Shown here: piece by piece, positions 51,974-62,400 of the stretch
Layout of the letters: each line of letters starts with the position of its first letter
Numbering within the stretch: position 1 is the stretch's first letter
Assembly (NCBI GenBank): GCA_016706405.1
Contig: JADJJT010000001.1
Span: 186,001 to 250,000 of the forward strand
Reading direction: 5' to 3'
Source of the DNA: Sphingobacteriales bacterium
GTDB taxonomy: Bacteria; Bacteroidota; Bacteroidia; Chitinophagales; UBA2359
DNA: 64,000 nucleotides
Position numbers and translations under genes: made by a program
Notes under the pieces: generated by a model
Told to the model about the DNA's origin: nothing
Databases searched by the model: none
What the model saw: the letters and a program-made list of their open reading frames with translations, nothing else

Positions 51974-52912
51974 ATGAGAACCATTTTTTTCCGGATGCTT
52001 TTAGTAAAATACCTTTATTTGGGTGTGGCAGTTCTTTTTTTATCCGGATATAATTTAGCCGCAGGTAGTGATTCTTTTGCCTCAACACAAAAAAATACCG
52101 TCATGTCGGCTATTAATATCGGCAGTAATAATGGCAATAGCAACAGCAGCAATAACGACGAATTTAAATTAATAAATACCGTACCGCTAAAAGCTAATTT
52201 TATTACGACCGATTTTTTAAAAAACGCCTATTTTATTACGTCTAAAAACCAAGTAATGCGCTACGACTCAACGGGCAACGTAACCGGCGTGTACAGCGAA
52301 ACCCAATACGGCCCCGCAGCTTTTGTAGATGCCAAAACCCCCTTTAATATTTTGGTTTTTTACAAAGAATTTGCTACCGTAGTTATGTTAGATATGCGCA
52401 TGAACAACAAACGTATATTTAAACTGCCAAATATTGGTATTAGTAGTGTATCGGCGGCTTGCTTGTCAGATGACAACTATTTTTGGGTGTTTGACCAAAA
52501 TGAACAACGGCTTAAAAAAATAAATAACAACTACGAGGTTATTCATAAAAGTATGGATTTAAGGCAATTATTGGGTGTAACCCTTAACCCGAATTTTTTA
52601 ACCGAAAGCAATGGCTTAATTTACCTAAATGTGCCCGAATTGGGTATTTTAATGTTCGATATATTTGGCACGTTCTACTCGTCTATTTCTAATACCGATA
52701 TTGATGTGTACGACCTTAAAGGTTTTCAGGTAATTAACGATAAATTAGTGTTTTATAATAACGGCGAACTTACCATTATTTCTCCCGCTTCTTTGCAGAA
52801 AGAAATTGTACCCATACCCCGAAGCAACAATGTAATAGATGTGCGCTTAGAAGCCGGTAATTTATACCAGCTTGAAAATAACGAAGCTAAATTTTATATG
52901 ATAAGCAAGTAA
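51974..52912 (+). CDS. Conserved Bacteroidota secreted protein, possible beta-propeller
   Basis: A 312-residue protein with a hydrophobic N-terminal segment (about 8-30, signal or anchor), an Asn/Ser-rich linker (about 45-60) and a body of repeating beta-rich units (FITTDFLKNAYFITSKNQVMRYD, shortened here as ITTDF..MRYD). This resembles a conserved Bacteroidota family of unknown function with an incomplete propeller-like pattern. No catalytic residues are apparent. It is probably periplasmic or outer-membrane associated. It stands alone between the LpxH-like and zinc-ribbon genes. Confidence 0.65.
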   Translation: MRTIFFRMLLVKYLYLGVAVLFLSGYNLAAGSDSFASTQKNTVMSAINIGSNNGNSNSSNNDEFKLINTVPLKANFITTDFLKNAYFITSKNQVMRYDSTGNVTGVYSETQYGPAAFVDAKTPFNILVFYKEFATVVMLDMRMNNKRIFKLPNIGISSVSAACLSDDNYFWVFDQNEQRLKKINNNYEVIHKSMDLRQLLGVTLNPNFLTESNGLIYLNVPELGILMFDIFGTFYSSISNTDIDVYDLKGFQVINDKLVFYNNGELTIISPASLQKEIVPIPRSNNVIDVRLEAGNLYQLENNEAKFYMISK

Positions 52913-53109
52913 TAAAAGCACAGCCGGATAATTAGTTTGGCCTCAGCAGGCAAAAAAATATAAACACGTCTATTAACAGTTAAGTGGTTCGCTAAAATTA
53001 GTTTATACTACTGTTTGTGGTAAGTGCCTGATAATAAACCACTTCACTTATTGCATTATTCATTGTTAATTATTAATTGTCAATTACTTTAAACGCATCA
53101 TTTTTGTTT

Positions 53110-53820
53110 ATGCAACCAACCAATTGCCCAAGCTGCAATAAACCGGTACCATTCGAAAATATAAATATAAACACGGGATTTGGCAAATGCGACAACTGCC
53201 ACTCGTTTTTCAGGCTCGAGCAAGTGTTGCCCCCGTCAGCAAGCCCAAGCGCACCGCTACAACGCCTCGAAGTTTTTTTACCCTTTGGCCTCGAAATTTT
53301 AAAACTTACCAACGAGTTAAATTTATATTTTTCGTGGCGTAAATCCATATCAGTTTTTTTGGTGCTGTTTGCCCTAATTTGGAACGGCGTATTGGCTATT
53401 TTTGTTGCTGCCGCATTGTTTACCGGCGAATATATTATTTTTGCATTTATTAGCATTCATCTATTGGTTGCAATAATTATAGACTATTACCTTATAGCCA
53501 GCATGGTCAATACCTCAACAATTTCGATACGCAGCAACGAAATTACCGTAGTACATGAACCCTTGCCCTGGATAAACCGAAACAAAACTTTTGATGCACG
53601 CGATATTACGCAATTATACAGCGAAACATACGAAATGGGAAAGCAAAACAATAATCCGGTATATGCTTTTAGGGTAATGATGCAACTAAAAGATGGCAAA
53701 ACAACAAAACTATTATCCGGATTAAAAAATGCCGAACAAGCCTTGTTTATTGAACAGGAAACCGAAAAGTTTTTACGCCTTAAAGACCGGTCTATGCCAA
53801 ACGAACTACCCCGGTATTAA
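53110..53820 (+). CDS. Zinc-ribbon membrane protein
   Basis: From the ATG at 53110 the protein has 236 residues; the ORF can be opened 33 bp earlier but the later Met sits directly before the zinc ribbon. Cysteine pairs NCPSCNKP and KCDNCHSF (residues 4-36) form the ribbon. Two hydrophobic segments (about 85-105 and 110-130) follow, then a cytoplasmic-looking PH-like C-terminal domain. The combination resembles many small Bacteroidota membrane proteins of unknown role. The tandem heptamer repeat begins 7 bp after its stop. Confidence 0.7.
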   Translation: MQPTNCPSCNKPVPFENININTGFGKCDNCHSFFRLEQVLPPSASPSAPLQRLEVFLPFGLEILKLTNELNLYFSWRKSISVFLVLFALIWNGVLAIFVAAALFTGEYIIFAFISIHLLVAIIIDYYLIASMVNTSTISIRSNEITVVHEPLPWINRNKTFDARDITQLYSETYEMGKQNNNPVYAFRVMMQLKDGKTTKLLSGLKNAEQALFIEQETEKFLRLKDRSMPNELPRY

Positions 53821-53826
53821 GCCAAT

Positions 53827-53864
53827 AGCCATCAGCCATCAGCCATCAGCCATCAGCCATCAGC
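53827..53864 (+). repeat. Tandem heptamer repeat AGCCATC x5
   Basis: Five exact copies of AGCCATC (53827-53861) plus a partial sixth, in the gap between the zinc-ribbon and CotH genes. The unit is not a multiple of three and lies outside any gene, so length changes would be neutral for coding. Confidence 0.9.
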
Positions 53865-53893
53865 TAACAGCCACCAGCCACACCAGCTATAAA

Positions 53894-55876
53894 TTAATGT
53901 GCTACCAATATTTTTTGAGACCAGTTGCCAACTTTTATTGCGTACACCCCCGAAGGCCAATCTTGGGTATTTACGGTTAAGGTTTGCATTGGCAAATAGG
54001 GGTTACTGTATAGGATTTGGCCCAATACATTTACAATTTGAATATTTGACTGCTGATTTGTACTGGCAGTTTGCGTGTTTGTACTATTATTGGCTTGAGG
54101 TGTTGTTATATATAACACTTGGCCAGCCGGATTTGGGTAGGCTGCTATTGGTTGGCTCTCGTCAATAATAGTTAGTTGCGGGGCATCGGTTGAGAGTTGC
54201 ACCGAGTAGGCATAAACGTTATGCTCGGCACCTGGCGGGTTATAGCTAACCGTATTGTAAGTATTGGCGGCTATTGCGGCCACATAAAAACGAACCCAAG
54301 TACCTGCCTCTTGTTCGGGTATTGTTGCGCCAAAAATTCCATCATTTGCCTGTAAATCGTTGTGCATACCATCGTCAAACATGGCGGTTTTGGTAAAATT
54401 ACCTACTACATTATTACTGTAATACAGCCAAACTCCGTCAATATCGTCATCGGTTGCTGTTACTGTTGCCAGTACTGTTACGGTTTGTGTATTAGTGGGC
54501 TGTTGCCATAAATAATTATTAGTGTATGCGGCCACATCGGCAATGGCTGGGCCTTGTTGTTTTAGCTCGGTATTGCCCATTAAATAATCACGGCGGTCTT
54601 CAACAAATTGTTTAAGAGATTTAACCTCGCTTGTAAACTGGGTATAGGAATATAATTTTTTTGTATCGTCTTTAACATATTGGTCAATTCTTTGGGCGAA
54701 GGCATCCATATCGGCGGCGGCTTTGTCGGGGTCAAAAGATGTCTCGAGGATGGTGCGCATGTGTGCCAAATAGCGTTGGCGCAAGCTTTTAACATTTAGC
54801 AAACGGTTAAGTAGCGGATAATTTTTGTTATTAACATTATAAAAAGGCCCCCATTTATCAACTGCCTCTTCAAAATAGGCGCTATTGCCATCGAATTCTA
54901 ATGGGGTCATCCGGCCGGTTTCAACATCGTGGTATAAGTAATAATCCATTTTTCCTTTATATACATAGCTATCGTCATCGGCAAAAACAATTTCGCAAGC
55001 CAAAAACCAAAGCGTGCGGTCAAGGTCAAAGTAGTTTGCCAAAACTGTTTCGGCATTATTGTTTTTAACGGTATCTAAAACATGGCAGGCGGTTACTAAA
55101 AAATCCCAAGGGTCCGTTTCCTCGGTGCTTTTTAGGGTATAGTATTTTTGATATTCGGTGGTATCGTTGCCTAAATAGTTAAAAGCGGCGGTGCCGTCTC
55201 CCCACGCAGGAAAGCCGCCCCCCATACCGTCTGGAACGTCGGCGCGCCAATTGGTGCCATTATTGGTTAAAAACCACTCTTTAAGAAACTTTTTGTTGAG
55301 TTGTTGCACATTGGGGTAAATGCCCCAGCTTTCGCCATTAATATACAGTTGCACGTAATTGGCCTTGGCTGCAGGGATATAATTCCGGATTTGGTTTAGG
55401 TAAAATGCTTCGCGCATCATCGAAGGGTCTTCGTAGCAGTTGTTTAGGTTTAGGGTGGTATAGCCCATTAAATCTTGCTTATCATCGGCGTAGTCTATGC
55501 TAAGGTTAAACGATTTTTTTTGTTTATTTTTAATTTGACTATATGAAGTTTGCCCTTTAAAGCGCACACCAACGCTATCGTAAACTTGCCCATTTACGGT
55601 TAAAGTAGCCGTAAGGTCAATTTTATTTTTATAGTTATTGGTTAAAGTTGTCCAGTAATTAGCTTGGTCAAACTGAAGGTATAAGCTGCGGATACTGTCA
55701 ATGGCATACAAGCCTTCGGTAGGCGAGGCTCCGCCGTAGCTAAGGGTGTGTTGGCTGGAGTTATAAATTAATTCTTTAGGCCATTTTTGAGCCAAAACAT
55801 TGGTTGTAGTAAAGATATTTAAAACAAACAAAGTGGCCAAAACATATAAAATTTGTTGCTGTTTGAACATAAGCAT
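53894..55876 (-). CDS. CotH kinase-like protein with T9SS sorting domain
   Basis: A 660-residue exported protein with a signal peptide ending near VLAQ. The CotH domain (about 95-440) shows VRFKGQTSY, KKSFNLSIDYAD, MREAFYLNQIRNY, LYINGESWGIY and PLEFDGNSAYFEE. A beta-rich region follows and a type A sorting domain (from YPNPAGQVLYI, about 590) ends the protein. CotH proteins are secreted atypical kinases in spore formers; in Bacteroidota their substrates are unknown. The T9SS tail indicates surface delivery. Confidence 0.88.
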   Translation of the reverse strand: MLMFKQQQILYVLATLFVLNIFTTTNVLAQKWPKELIYNSSQHTLSYGGASPTEGLYAIDSIRSLYLQFDQANYWTTLTNNYKNKIDLTATLTVNGQVYDSVGVRFKGQTSYSQIKNKQKKSFNLSIDYADDKQDLMGYTTLNLNNCYEDPSMMREAFYLNQIRNYIPAAKANYVQLYINGESWGIYPNVQQLNKKFLKEWFLTNNGTNWRADVPDGMGGGFPAWGDGTAAFNYLGNDTTEYQKYYTLKSTEETDPWDFLVTACHVLDTVKNNNAETVLANYFDLDRTLWFLACEIVFADDDSYVYKGKMDYYLYHDVETGRMTPLEFDGNSAYFEEAVDKWGPFYNVNNKNYPLLNRLLNVKSLRQRYLAHMRTILETSFDPDKAAADMDAFAQRIDQYVKDDTKKLYSYTQFTSEVKSLKQFVEDRRDYLMGNTELKQQGPAIADVAAYTNNYLWQQPTNTQTVTVLATVTATDDDIDGVWLYYSNNVVGNFTKTAMFDDGMHNDLQANDGIFGATIPEQEAGTWVRFYVAAIAANTYNTVSYNPPGAEHNVYAYSVQLSTDAPQLTIIDESQPIAAYPNPAGQVLYITTPQANNSTNTQTASTNQQSNIQIVNVLGQILYSNPYLPMQTLTVNTQDWPSGVYAIKVGNWSQKILVAH

Positions 55877-56041
55877 TATTTGATGAATTTATTTAATATT
55901 TTTGATTTTTTTTCTTCCGGATGAAAAATGAGGGCGTGTATGCCTCTGTGCGGTGTGGTTGGTTTGAAAAAGGGTAAATATAGTTAAAGTTAGGGTTGCT
56001 CTTGCTTTATTTCTTATATTTTGCCAGGTCTGTCAATAACA

Positions 56042-57958
56042 CTACAGACCCAATGTTAAGCCCAATTGCCCACCCCAAGCCCATTCGCGAAGGTCTGTAA
56101 GGCTGTTGGCATTGTTGCGTTTTGTTAGGTTGGTGGTAAAAACAGGCGCGGCCTCAAGCGAAAGGCGCTTGGTAATATGCCAGTTAGCGCCCACCGAGGC
56201 TGCAAAGCCAATATCAACTTTTTTTGCTTCATTTTTGTATGCCTTGGTGTAAAAATATTTTTGATTGGCAATTAACTCGTTGTTTTCTAAGTTTGGCGTT
56301 GTTACTTGTAAATTGTTTTTAAGTAAAATATTGGCAATAATTCCGGTTTTAAGTAGAACGCCAAGTTTATGCCCTTGTAATTGATAGCCCACCTGTAACG
56401 GAATGCTTAAATTTTGTTGTGTTTCTTTTGTACTAAGGTTCATTTTTATGGGCAAATTTTCATCAATATCTTGGTATGGAGTTTTTTTACTGGCGTAAAT
56501 ATTAACATCAACTGACCCGCTTGGTGTAAACAACTCGTAATCAAAACTATAAACGTGGTAGCCATACGGATAATACCAGCTTTTTTTTCGGTCTTTAAAT
56601 TTAAGTTGCGGCGTATGGTTTTTTTCGTAAACAGTTTGGGTTAAATTGCCACCCGTTTCAACAAAAAAGTTGTGATTTTTATTTTCTTTTGGCGCAAAAT
56701 TATACCGTGCAAATACGGCAAACCCATATTTTTGTCCGGTTATTTTATTAGCCGCCAACAGTTTGATTTCATTGTGGTGGTGATGTTGTGGTTTACTTGT
56801 GTCTTCTTGGCCTCCGTCGTTGCTGTTCTGTTCATTCATAATAAACTTAATGTTTGGTGACATTGTTTGGGTAGTTTGTAATACTTGCCCATACACGCCT
56901 AATTGCCAGTTTGCTTTTTGTTGGGGGGGCAGCTTTGCAAAAACCACATTTTTATTTTCTGAACTAACCTCATCAGCTACGGCCTTTGTTTTATTTTCGG
57001 ACAAATTGTTTGTTTTTTCGTTGTTGCTACTTACTGTATTGTTGCCGGTACTTGTTGCTGCTGCATTTTCAGTAGTTGTTTTATCAGTTTTCTGAGTTAT
57101 TTCGTCTAAATTGGGCGTTGCCGGTGTTTTTTCGGGCAGTGTATTGCTGTTTGCTGCTGGCTGGTTGCTATTTATTGAAATGGCATCAGCGTCAATTTCC
57201 GGATTTGTATTTGCGGCCTTGTTATTTGACTCGTTTTTAACATTATTGTCTTTGTTTGAGGTGTTATTTTTATTCGAACTGTCGGTACTTATTGGATTGG
57301 CAGTTTGTTGTGCTGCCGCAGCCTCGTAATTAATATTAGGTTTTATATTTAGAGGGCTGTAATTAGTAGTTGTTTTTCCGGATTCGGCGGGTGCGAACTG
57401 ATTTTCTTTGTTGTAATTAGTGTTTTTTAGTTTTTTATCATTAGCCGGATTTAAGAGTTGGGCGGCAGTTGTGTTTAAACCTGTAGTATTGTTGTCGTAA
57501 AAGTTGGTTAAGGTTGGTTGTTGTGCTTGCGGGTAGTTTGCTGCGGCAGGCTGTTGTAGCTCGTTTGTAAATGTGTTATTGGGTACATTTTGTTGGCTGG
57601 CACTAATACTTTGTTGTTCTTGTTGATGTTCTATTTGTGTTTGTAAATTGGCAATTTTTTGGTTCAAATACACGTATTGTCCCACAAATACGGCTAACAC
57701 AGCAATAGTACTACCCGCAAGCCATGCTTTGGTTGTGCCAATGGCCTGCCAAACTGGATTATTCGGCACCACATTAGTAGCAGGTGTAGGGGGCAAAAAA
57801 TCTAATCCGGCATCTATACGGTCCCAAACATCGGCGCTTGGGCTTTGGGTATAGTTTTCTATGGTTTTTTGCAAAAATGCCTCTAACCTGTCAGTTGGCA
57901 TATTAGAGTTAAAATCAGAATTATTGCTATTGGGCATATTTTGTAAATTATCGTCCAT
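56042..57958 (-). CDS. Membrane anti-sigma-like protein with C-terminal beta-barrel region
   Basis: A 638-residue protein. The N-terminus (1-90) is cytoplasmic and resembles anti-sigma regions (DRLEAFLQKTIENYTQSPSADVW... shortened). One transmembrane segment follows at about 93-113 (WLAGSTIAVLAVFVGQYVY), then a very long Asn/Thr/Gln-rich low-complexity linker (about 120-350). The C-terminal part (about 365-638) looks like an outer-membrane beta-barrel (NFFVETGGNLTQTV, IGFAASVGANWHI, GGQLGLTLGL). It follows the ECF sigma gene by 25 bp. The layout would link an outer-membrane sensor directly to the sigma factor; this is inference. Confidence 0.7.
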   Translation of the reverse strand: MDDNLQNMPNSNNSDFNSNMPTDRLEAFLQKTIENYTQSPSADVWDRIDAGLDFLPPTPATNVVPNNPVWQAIGTTKAWLAGSTIAVLAVFVGQYVYLNQKIANLQTQIEHQQEQQSISASQQNVPNNTFTNELQQPAAANYPQAQQPTLTNFYDNNTTGLNTTAAQLLNPANDKKLKNTNYNKENQFAPAESGKTTTNYSPLNIKPNINYEAAAAQQTANPISTDSSNKNNTSNKDNNVKNESNNKAANTNPEIDADAISINSNQPAANSNTLPEKTPATPNLDEITQKTDKTTTENAAATSTGNNTVSSNNEKTNNLSENKTKAVADEVSSENKNVVFAKLPPQQKANWQLGVYGQVLQTTQTMSPNIKFIMNEQNSNDGGQEDTSKPQHHHHNEIKLLAANKITGQKYGFAVFARYNFAPKENKNHNFFVETGGNLTQTVYEKNHTPQLKFKDRKKSWYYPYGYHVYSFDYELFTPSGSVDVNIYASKKTPYQDIDENLPIKMNLSTKETQQNLSIPLQVGYQLQGHKLGVLLKTGIIANILLKNNLQVTTPNLENNELIANQKYFYTKAYKNEAKKVDIGFAASVGANWHITKRLSLEAAPVFTTNLTKRNNANSLTDLREWAWGGQLGLTLGL

Positions 57959-57983
57959 GTAGTTGATTTAATAGTTGTAGGAA

Positions 57984-58538
57984 TTAATTAGTTAGCGATT
58001 TATGCAGCGCCTCGCGCAGGTGTTTTTTTGCGCGGTTTAACTGCGATTTAGAGGTGCCAACCGAAATTTCTAATTGGTCGGCAATTTGTTGATGCGTGTA
58101 GCCTTCTAACACATATAAGTTCAATACCGTCCGGAAACCTACCGGCATGTTTTGCATTAATTGTATCAATCCTTTTGCCAAATGTTCGTTAAAAAGGTCA
58201 TTTTCCTGTTCAGTTTGGGTGTCCTCCCAATTGTTGTTGTCCATAAACTCGTCTTCCGATTCAAATTTTAGTTTTCGCTGTTTTGTTACATATTGTAAGG
58301 CAACATTTAGTACTACTTTCCGCATCCATCCTTCTAAACTTCCGGCGCCTTTATATTGGTGTAAATCTCTAAAAATTTTAATAAAACCCTCTTGCAAAAT
58401 ATCTTCGGCATCGTCATGGCAATTAGCATAGCGCAAGCAAAGCACAAACAGTTTGTCTTTAAACTGCAAGTACAGTTGTTTTTGGGCGGTGCGGTCGTTG
58501 CGCAGGCAGGCTTCAATTAAGTGCAGGGCATTATTCAT
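57984..58538 (-). CDS. ECF-type RNA polymerase sigma factor
   Basis: A 184-residue sigma-70 family protein with region 2 (LCLRYANCHDDAEDILQEGF, then KIFRDL) and region 4 (YVLEGYTHQQIADQLEISVGTSKSQLNRAKK, here given in part) but no region 3, as in ECF factors. The gene for a membrane anti-sigma-like protein starts 25 bp after its stop, which suggests that this sigma factor is held at the membrane and released on an envelope signal. No clear promoter was seen for it. Confidence 0.92.
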   Translation of the reverse strand: MNNALHLIEACLRNDRTAQKQLYLQFKDKLFVLCLRYANCHDDAEDILQEGFIKIFRDLHQYKGAGSLEGWMRKVVLNVALQYVTKQRKLKFESEDEFMDNNNWEDTQTEQENDLFNEHLAKGLIQLMQNMPVGFRTVLNLYVLEGYTHQQIADQLEISVGTSKSQLNRAKKHLREALHKSLTN

Positions 58539-58735
58539 GCATTTTGATTGCTAAATAACTTCGTCAAAGGGATTTTTTTTGCCAAACAAGTAAACAAATT
58601 GCAACTTGTTTTGTGCCATAAAGGTAGTATTTTTAAAAAATGGTTGCATCTCGTTCCTAAAAAAGTATTTCTTACACGAGGCAAAACCGAATAGCACATA
58701 ACTAGTAAGGCAATGTGTTTCGTTAACTGCTTGTT

Positions 58736-59269
58736 TTACTCGTCGTCTAACGGTTGGTTATCTAAATTTTGCGAGCGCAGTACCTGTTCAATAGCAGCTA
58801 TTGCTTCGGCAGTTGCATAACCTTTGCCTACCAAAAAACGCAATAATTTAAGCCGTTTTTGTGCTGTGGTGTCGTTGGTTTTATTTAACGACTCCCATTT
58901 TTTTGTAGCAAGTAGTGCTATATTGTTTTGTGTATCGGTTTGTTGCACCACTTCTTCTAATGCCTCCTTAATTAAGCTGGCAGGTAATTTGTGCATTTTT
59001 AGCGCTGCGGTAATTTTAGCCGGTCCCCATTTTTTTAGCTTAAAATGCCCGCGCGCAAAGGCTTTGGCAAATCGTTGGTTGTTTACAAAGCCATCGGCTA
59101 TTAAGTCTCGTAAAACTTGTTGGGCTATTTGTGGGGGCGCATGTAACAGTTTAAGTTTGCGCAAAACCTCATCTTCTGAGCGTTCTTGGTAGGCGCAATA
59201 TTTTTGCAGCCGTTGCAGTAAATAAGGGTAGGTTGGGATGGTTTGCTGGTGATGATTAGAATTTAGCAT
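58736..59269 (-). CDS. recX: RecX family regulatory protein
   Basis: From the ATG at 59269 the protein has 177 residues. The RecX three-helix repeats are recognisable: LLQRLQKYCAYQERSEDEVLRKL... (in part), DLIADGFVNNQRFAKAFARGHF and KITAALKMHKLPASLIKEAL. RecX inhibits or tunes RecA filaments. A second Met four codons earlier is possible. recA is not in the window. The C-terminal third carries a third, weaker repeat (LLRFLVGKGYATAEAIAAI). Confidence 0.88.
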   Translation of the reverse strand: MLNSNHHQQTIPTYPYLLQRLQKYCAYQERSEDEVLRKLKLLHAPPQIAQQVLRDLIADGFVNNQRFAKAFARGHFKLKKWGPAKITAALKMHKLPASLIKEALEEVVQQTDTQNNIALLATKKWESLNKTNDTTAQKRLKLLRFLVGKGYATAEAIAAIEQVLRSQNLDNQPLDDE

Positions 59270-59423
59270 GGCGGTAAACAAACAATAATCCGGATATTTT
59301 TTAAAATTGTTTCAGCTTAAAACAAGGTTAAAAGGACATCCGGATTAAATTGCGATTTAGATATTTCTTAGAAACAGTTCATCTTTAGAAACAAAAAGCA
59401 GTTCTCAATATCAACTTATACAA

Positions 59424-62400
59424 CTACCGCAATAAATACATTTTGCCGTAGCCTTTGGTAAAATAGTCATCGGCAGAGGTTTTATAACGCTCCATATTTT
59501 GGCCATTTAATTTAGATATGACGCGGTACAAATATACCCCATTGCCCAGCGGGTCGCCGTATTGGTCGGTGCCATCCCAAGCAAATTCGGTTATGTTATG
59601 GCCTACTGCAATATGGCCTAACTCGTTGCGGTTAATTTCGCGCACTACGCGGCCACTGATATTCAATATTTGCAGGCTTAGGTTTTCAGGAACTTCTGAG
59701 CCGGTAAGTGTAAATACAAAACGGGTTTGGGTAGTAAACGGGTTTGGGTAGTTTACTAAATTGCTAATACTTGCCTTGGTAATTATCTCGAACAGTGTTT
59801 TGTAGACATTTTTTCCGGCAAAAGCGTTATTGGTGCGGTCTTTAGCCCTAACTACGAGGCCGTATTTTCCATCGGTGGTAAACTGTGGGTTAATTTGTAT
59901 AGAGGCTATATTATTGCCTTGCCCTGCTTGGCCGGGGTTGGCGGGGGTAAACAGCAGCATGGGGCTGTTAAACGGCACTAATTGCTCAATAGTTGGCGTA
60001 CCATTAGCATCGGGGTATAGCAAAACAATTTCGTAGTCGGTAGTATCATTTAAGGGCAAAAATAGATTTTCGTCTTTCATCCGGATATCAATTTGGGGCT
60101 TGGCCGATACTAATTCACCGTTTAAAATATGGCGACCATCAAACGTAATATCAATTACCGGATTTATTTTGTCGGTGGTAACAAAAAACGGCAAATATAT
60201 AAGGTTGTTAAATTTAAACTTTTCGAGTTGGTTGCCTTCGCCTTCGGGGTTTACCTCGACCATTAATATATTACTACCTGCAAAGCCCTCGGTACTGCAC
60301 TCAAAATGGCTTATTAAGGTTGTTTTGGGGGAAATGGGTGGTTGTTTAGGGTATTTTACTACGTGCGGCACATTATTTTGGTCTATAATGGTGTAGCGCA
60401 CCCAAACGCTGTCGGCAGCCGAGGCCGAGGCGTTGGTAATGCCTAAATCGAGTTTAATTTTTTCGCCTTCTTGTACTGTGTCGTTGTAAAAGCTAAGATG
60501 TTTTTGGGCATCAACGGCTAATTCGGCGGCCATATCGTAATGTACGCGCCAATGGTTTAATTGCGGAGCGCTGCCTGCAAGGGTGTCGGCGGTGCGCAAA
60601 GCTAAGCGCATAAAGGGGTATTGCTCGGCATTTATTCCAGATAAACTTTGCGATTGTGCGCTTGTGTTAAGCAATAGCTTTTCTTGGCCGGCAGTATCAA
60701 CACCAAAAACATCAACACTTACAATATCGTAATTTACATTGCCCTCTAAATTGCTGTAATCAACTTTAAGGTCGTGCCATTTTTTTGCTGGGCCAATAAC
60801 GCTGGCGTTCATACTGCCTACATTTAGCCCCCCGCTAAAGGGTATATCCGATTTTACCATCCAAATAGTGTCGTTGCCTTTTTTGCCAAAATACTCTTTT
60901 TTTAAATTAACATGCGCGTTATACAGGTAGTTTTTGCGGCTAAAAAACACAAAGGCCTCGTTAGGTTTAATGGTATCAATGGCGGCGGCATTAATATTTA
61001 ACTTTGTTTTAAAAAAGTTAACTATTTGCGAGTTGTAGTTGTAGAGGGGCTCCTTGTTATCTGTTGTATTAAGGCGGTGATTGCCTACGCTGTACGCCAA
61101 TACATACCAACCGTTAGGTATTACATTGTTTACAAAATTTAGCATGTTTTCAATTTGGGTGGCATCGCTGGTATTCCATTCAAAAACGTTCACTTCTTTT
61201 AAATTGCATTGCAAATTGCCATAAGTGCCTATGCCATTGCATCCGGCAGTTAGGTTTTGGTTTTTAGTGGTCATGGGCAGCGCGTACTCGTCGGGGGCAA
61301 AAGCGGCAAACACTATGCCGCCGTTACACGTGTTTACTAAACACGAGCTTGTAGCTACCGAGTAGTTCACGTCAAGGTCAACTTTTATCAACCCAGGCGA
61401 GCCATTAGCAACAGGGATGCGCACCGCCAAAACGTGGTCAATATTTTTGTAGGCAAATTTACGGGTATCTGCGTTTAACTCTAATTGCTTTAGTTCATTA
61501 TTTGTATATTGAAAATAATGTGATTGATTCCATCCGGCGGGTTCTTTTTCTTTGTATAAAAACGAGTTTACAATCCAGTTTGGCTCATCTCCGGGCGAGG
61601 GTTCTTGGGCTGCCCGCCATAGTAAACGGTATTATTTTGTAAGGTCAGGTTGGGTTTCCATTGCAATACCCCCGCCGAGCTGGTAATAGAGGTCGTTTTT
61701 TTAATGGTACTATTAAACAAGGCAGTACTATCAATTTCTATAATATAGGCTAAGTTTTCGGCATCGGGTTTGCCCGTCGAAGCCATAAGTGTTACATCGG
61801 GTTGGGCAACAATACTGTAATTACAAGGAGCAATAGGCACTAATAGTTCCGAAAAAACAAAACCGCTTTTGGCTACAAAATTATTGTCGTAGCAATCTTC
61901 AGTAACGGATTTATTGCCGTTTATATAAATGGCAAATTCGTTTTTTCCGGTTACAAGTTCGGGTTTTCCGGTTTCAAAATAAATTTGTAAGGTATCGCTT
62001 AATATTACCGGAGGAAACATTTTAGTTTTCTCTTGTTGTGTGCCGTTTGGCAGGGTGCGTACTACGGTGGCCGCCAGCGAGTCGTTGGTGGCTTTGCCTA
62101 AGTTGGTAACAACTATATTAACAGCAAACGAGTCGATGTTTGTGTTAAGATTAAGCGGTGTAAAATACACATCGTTATATTGGTCGTTCGATTCTATTAT
62201 ATATTCCGGATTGGGCGAGTTACCTAATTTTATGGCTGGGTCGCCTATGTAGGCAAATCCGTGCGCTGTAATTTTTATGCCGTCAACTTTCGGAAAATAG
62301 GTTTGCAACGAGTCTAAAGCAACTTTTATACAGCTACCTACTGGCTGGTAATACATGTTGCGGCAAAAGTTTTTATAAAACCGGCGCACGTAATCGTCCA

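Noticed and set aside
53040..53095. Degenerate TTAATT/TCAATT run ahead of the zinc-ribbon gene as a regulatory array
   Set aside because: It is AT-rich simple sequence without regular spacing or symmetry.
53827..53864. Possible CRISPR array at the heptamer repeats
   Set aside because: Units are 7 bp without spacers, and no cas gene is present.
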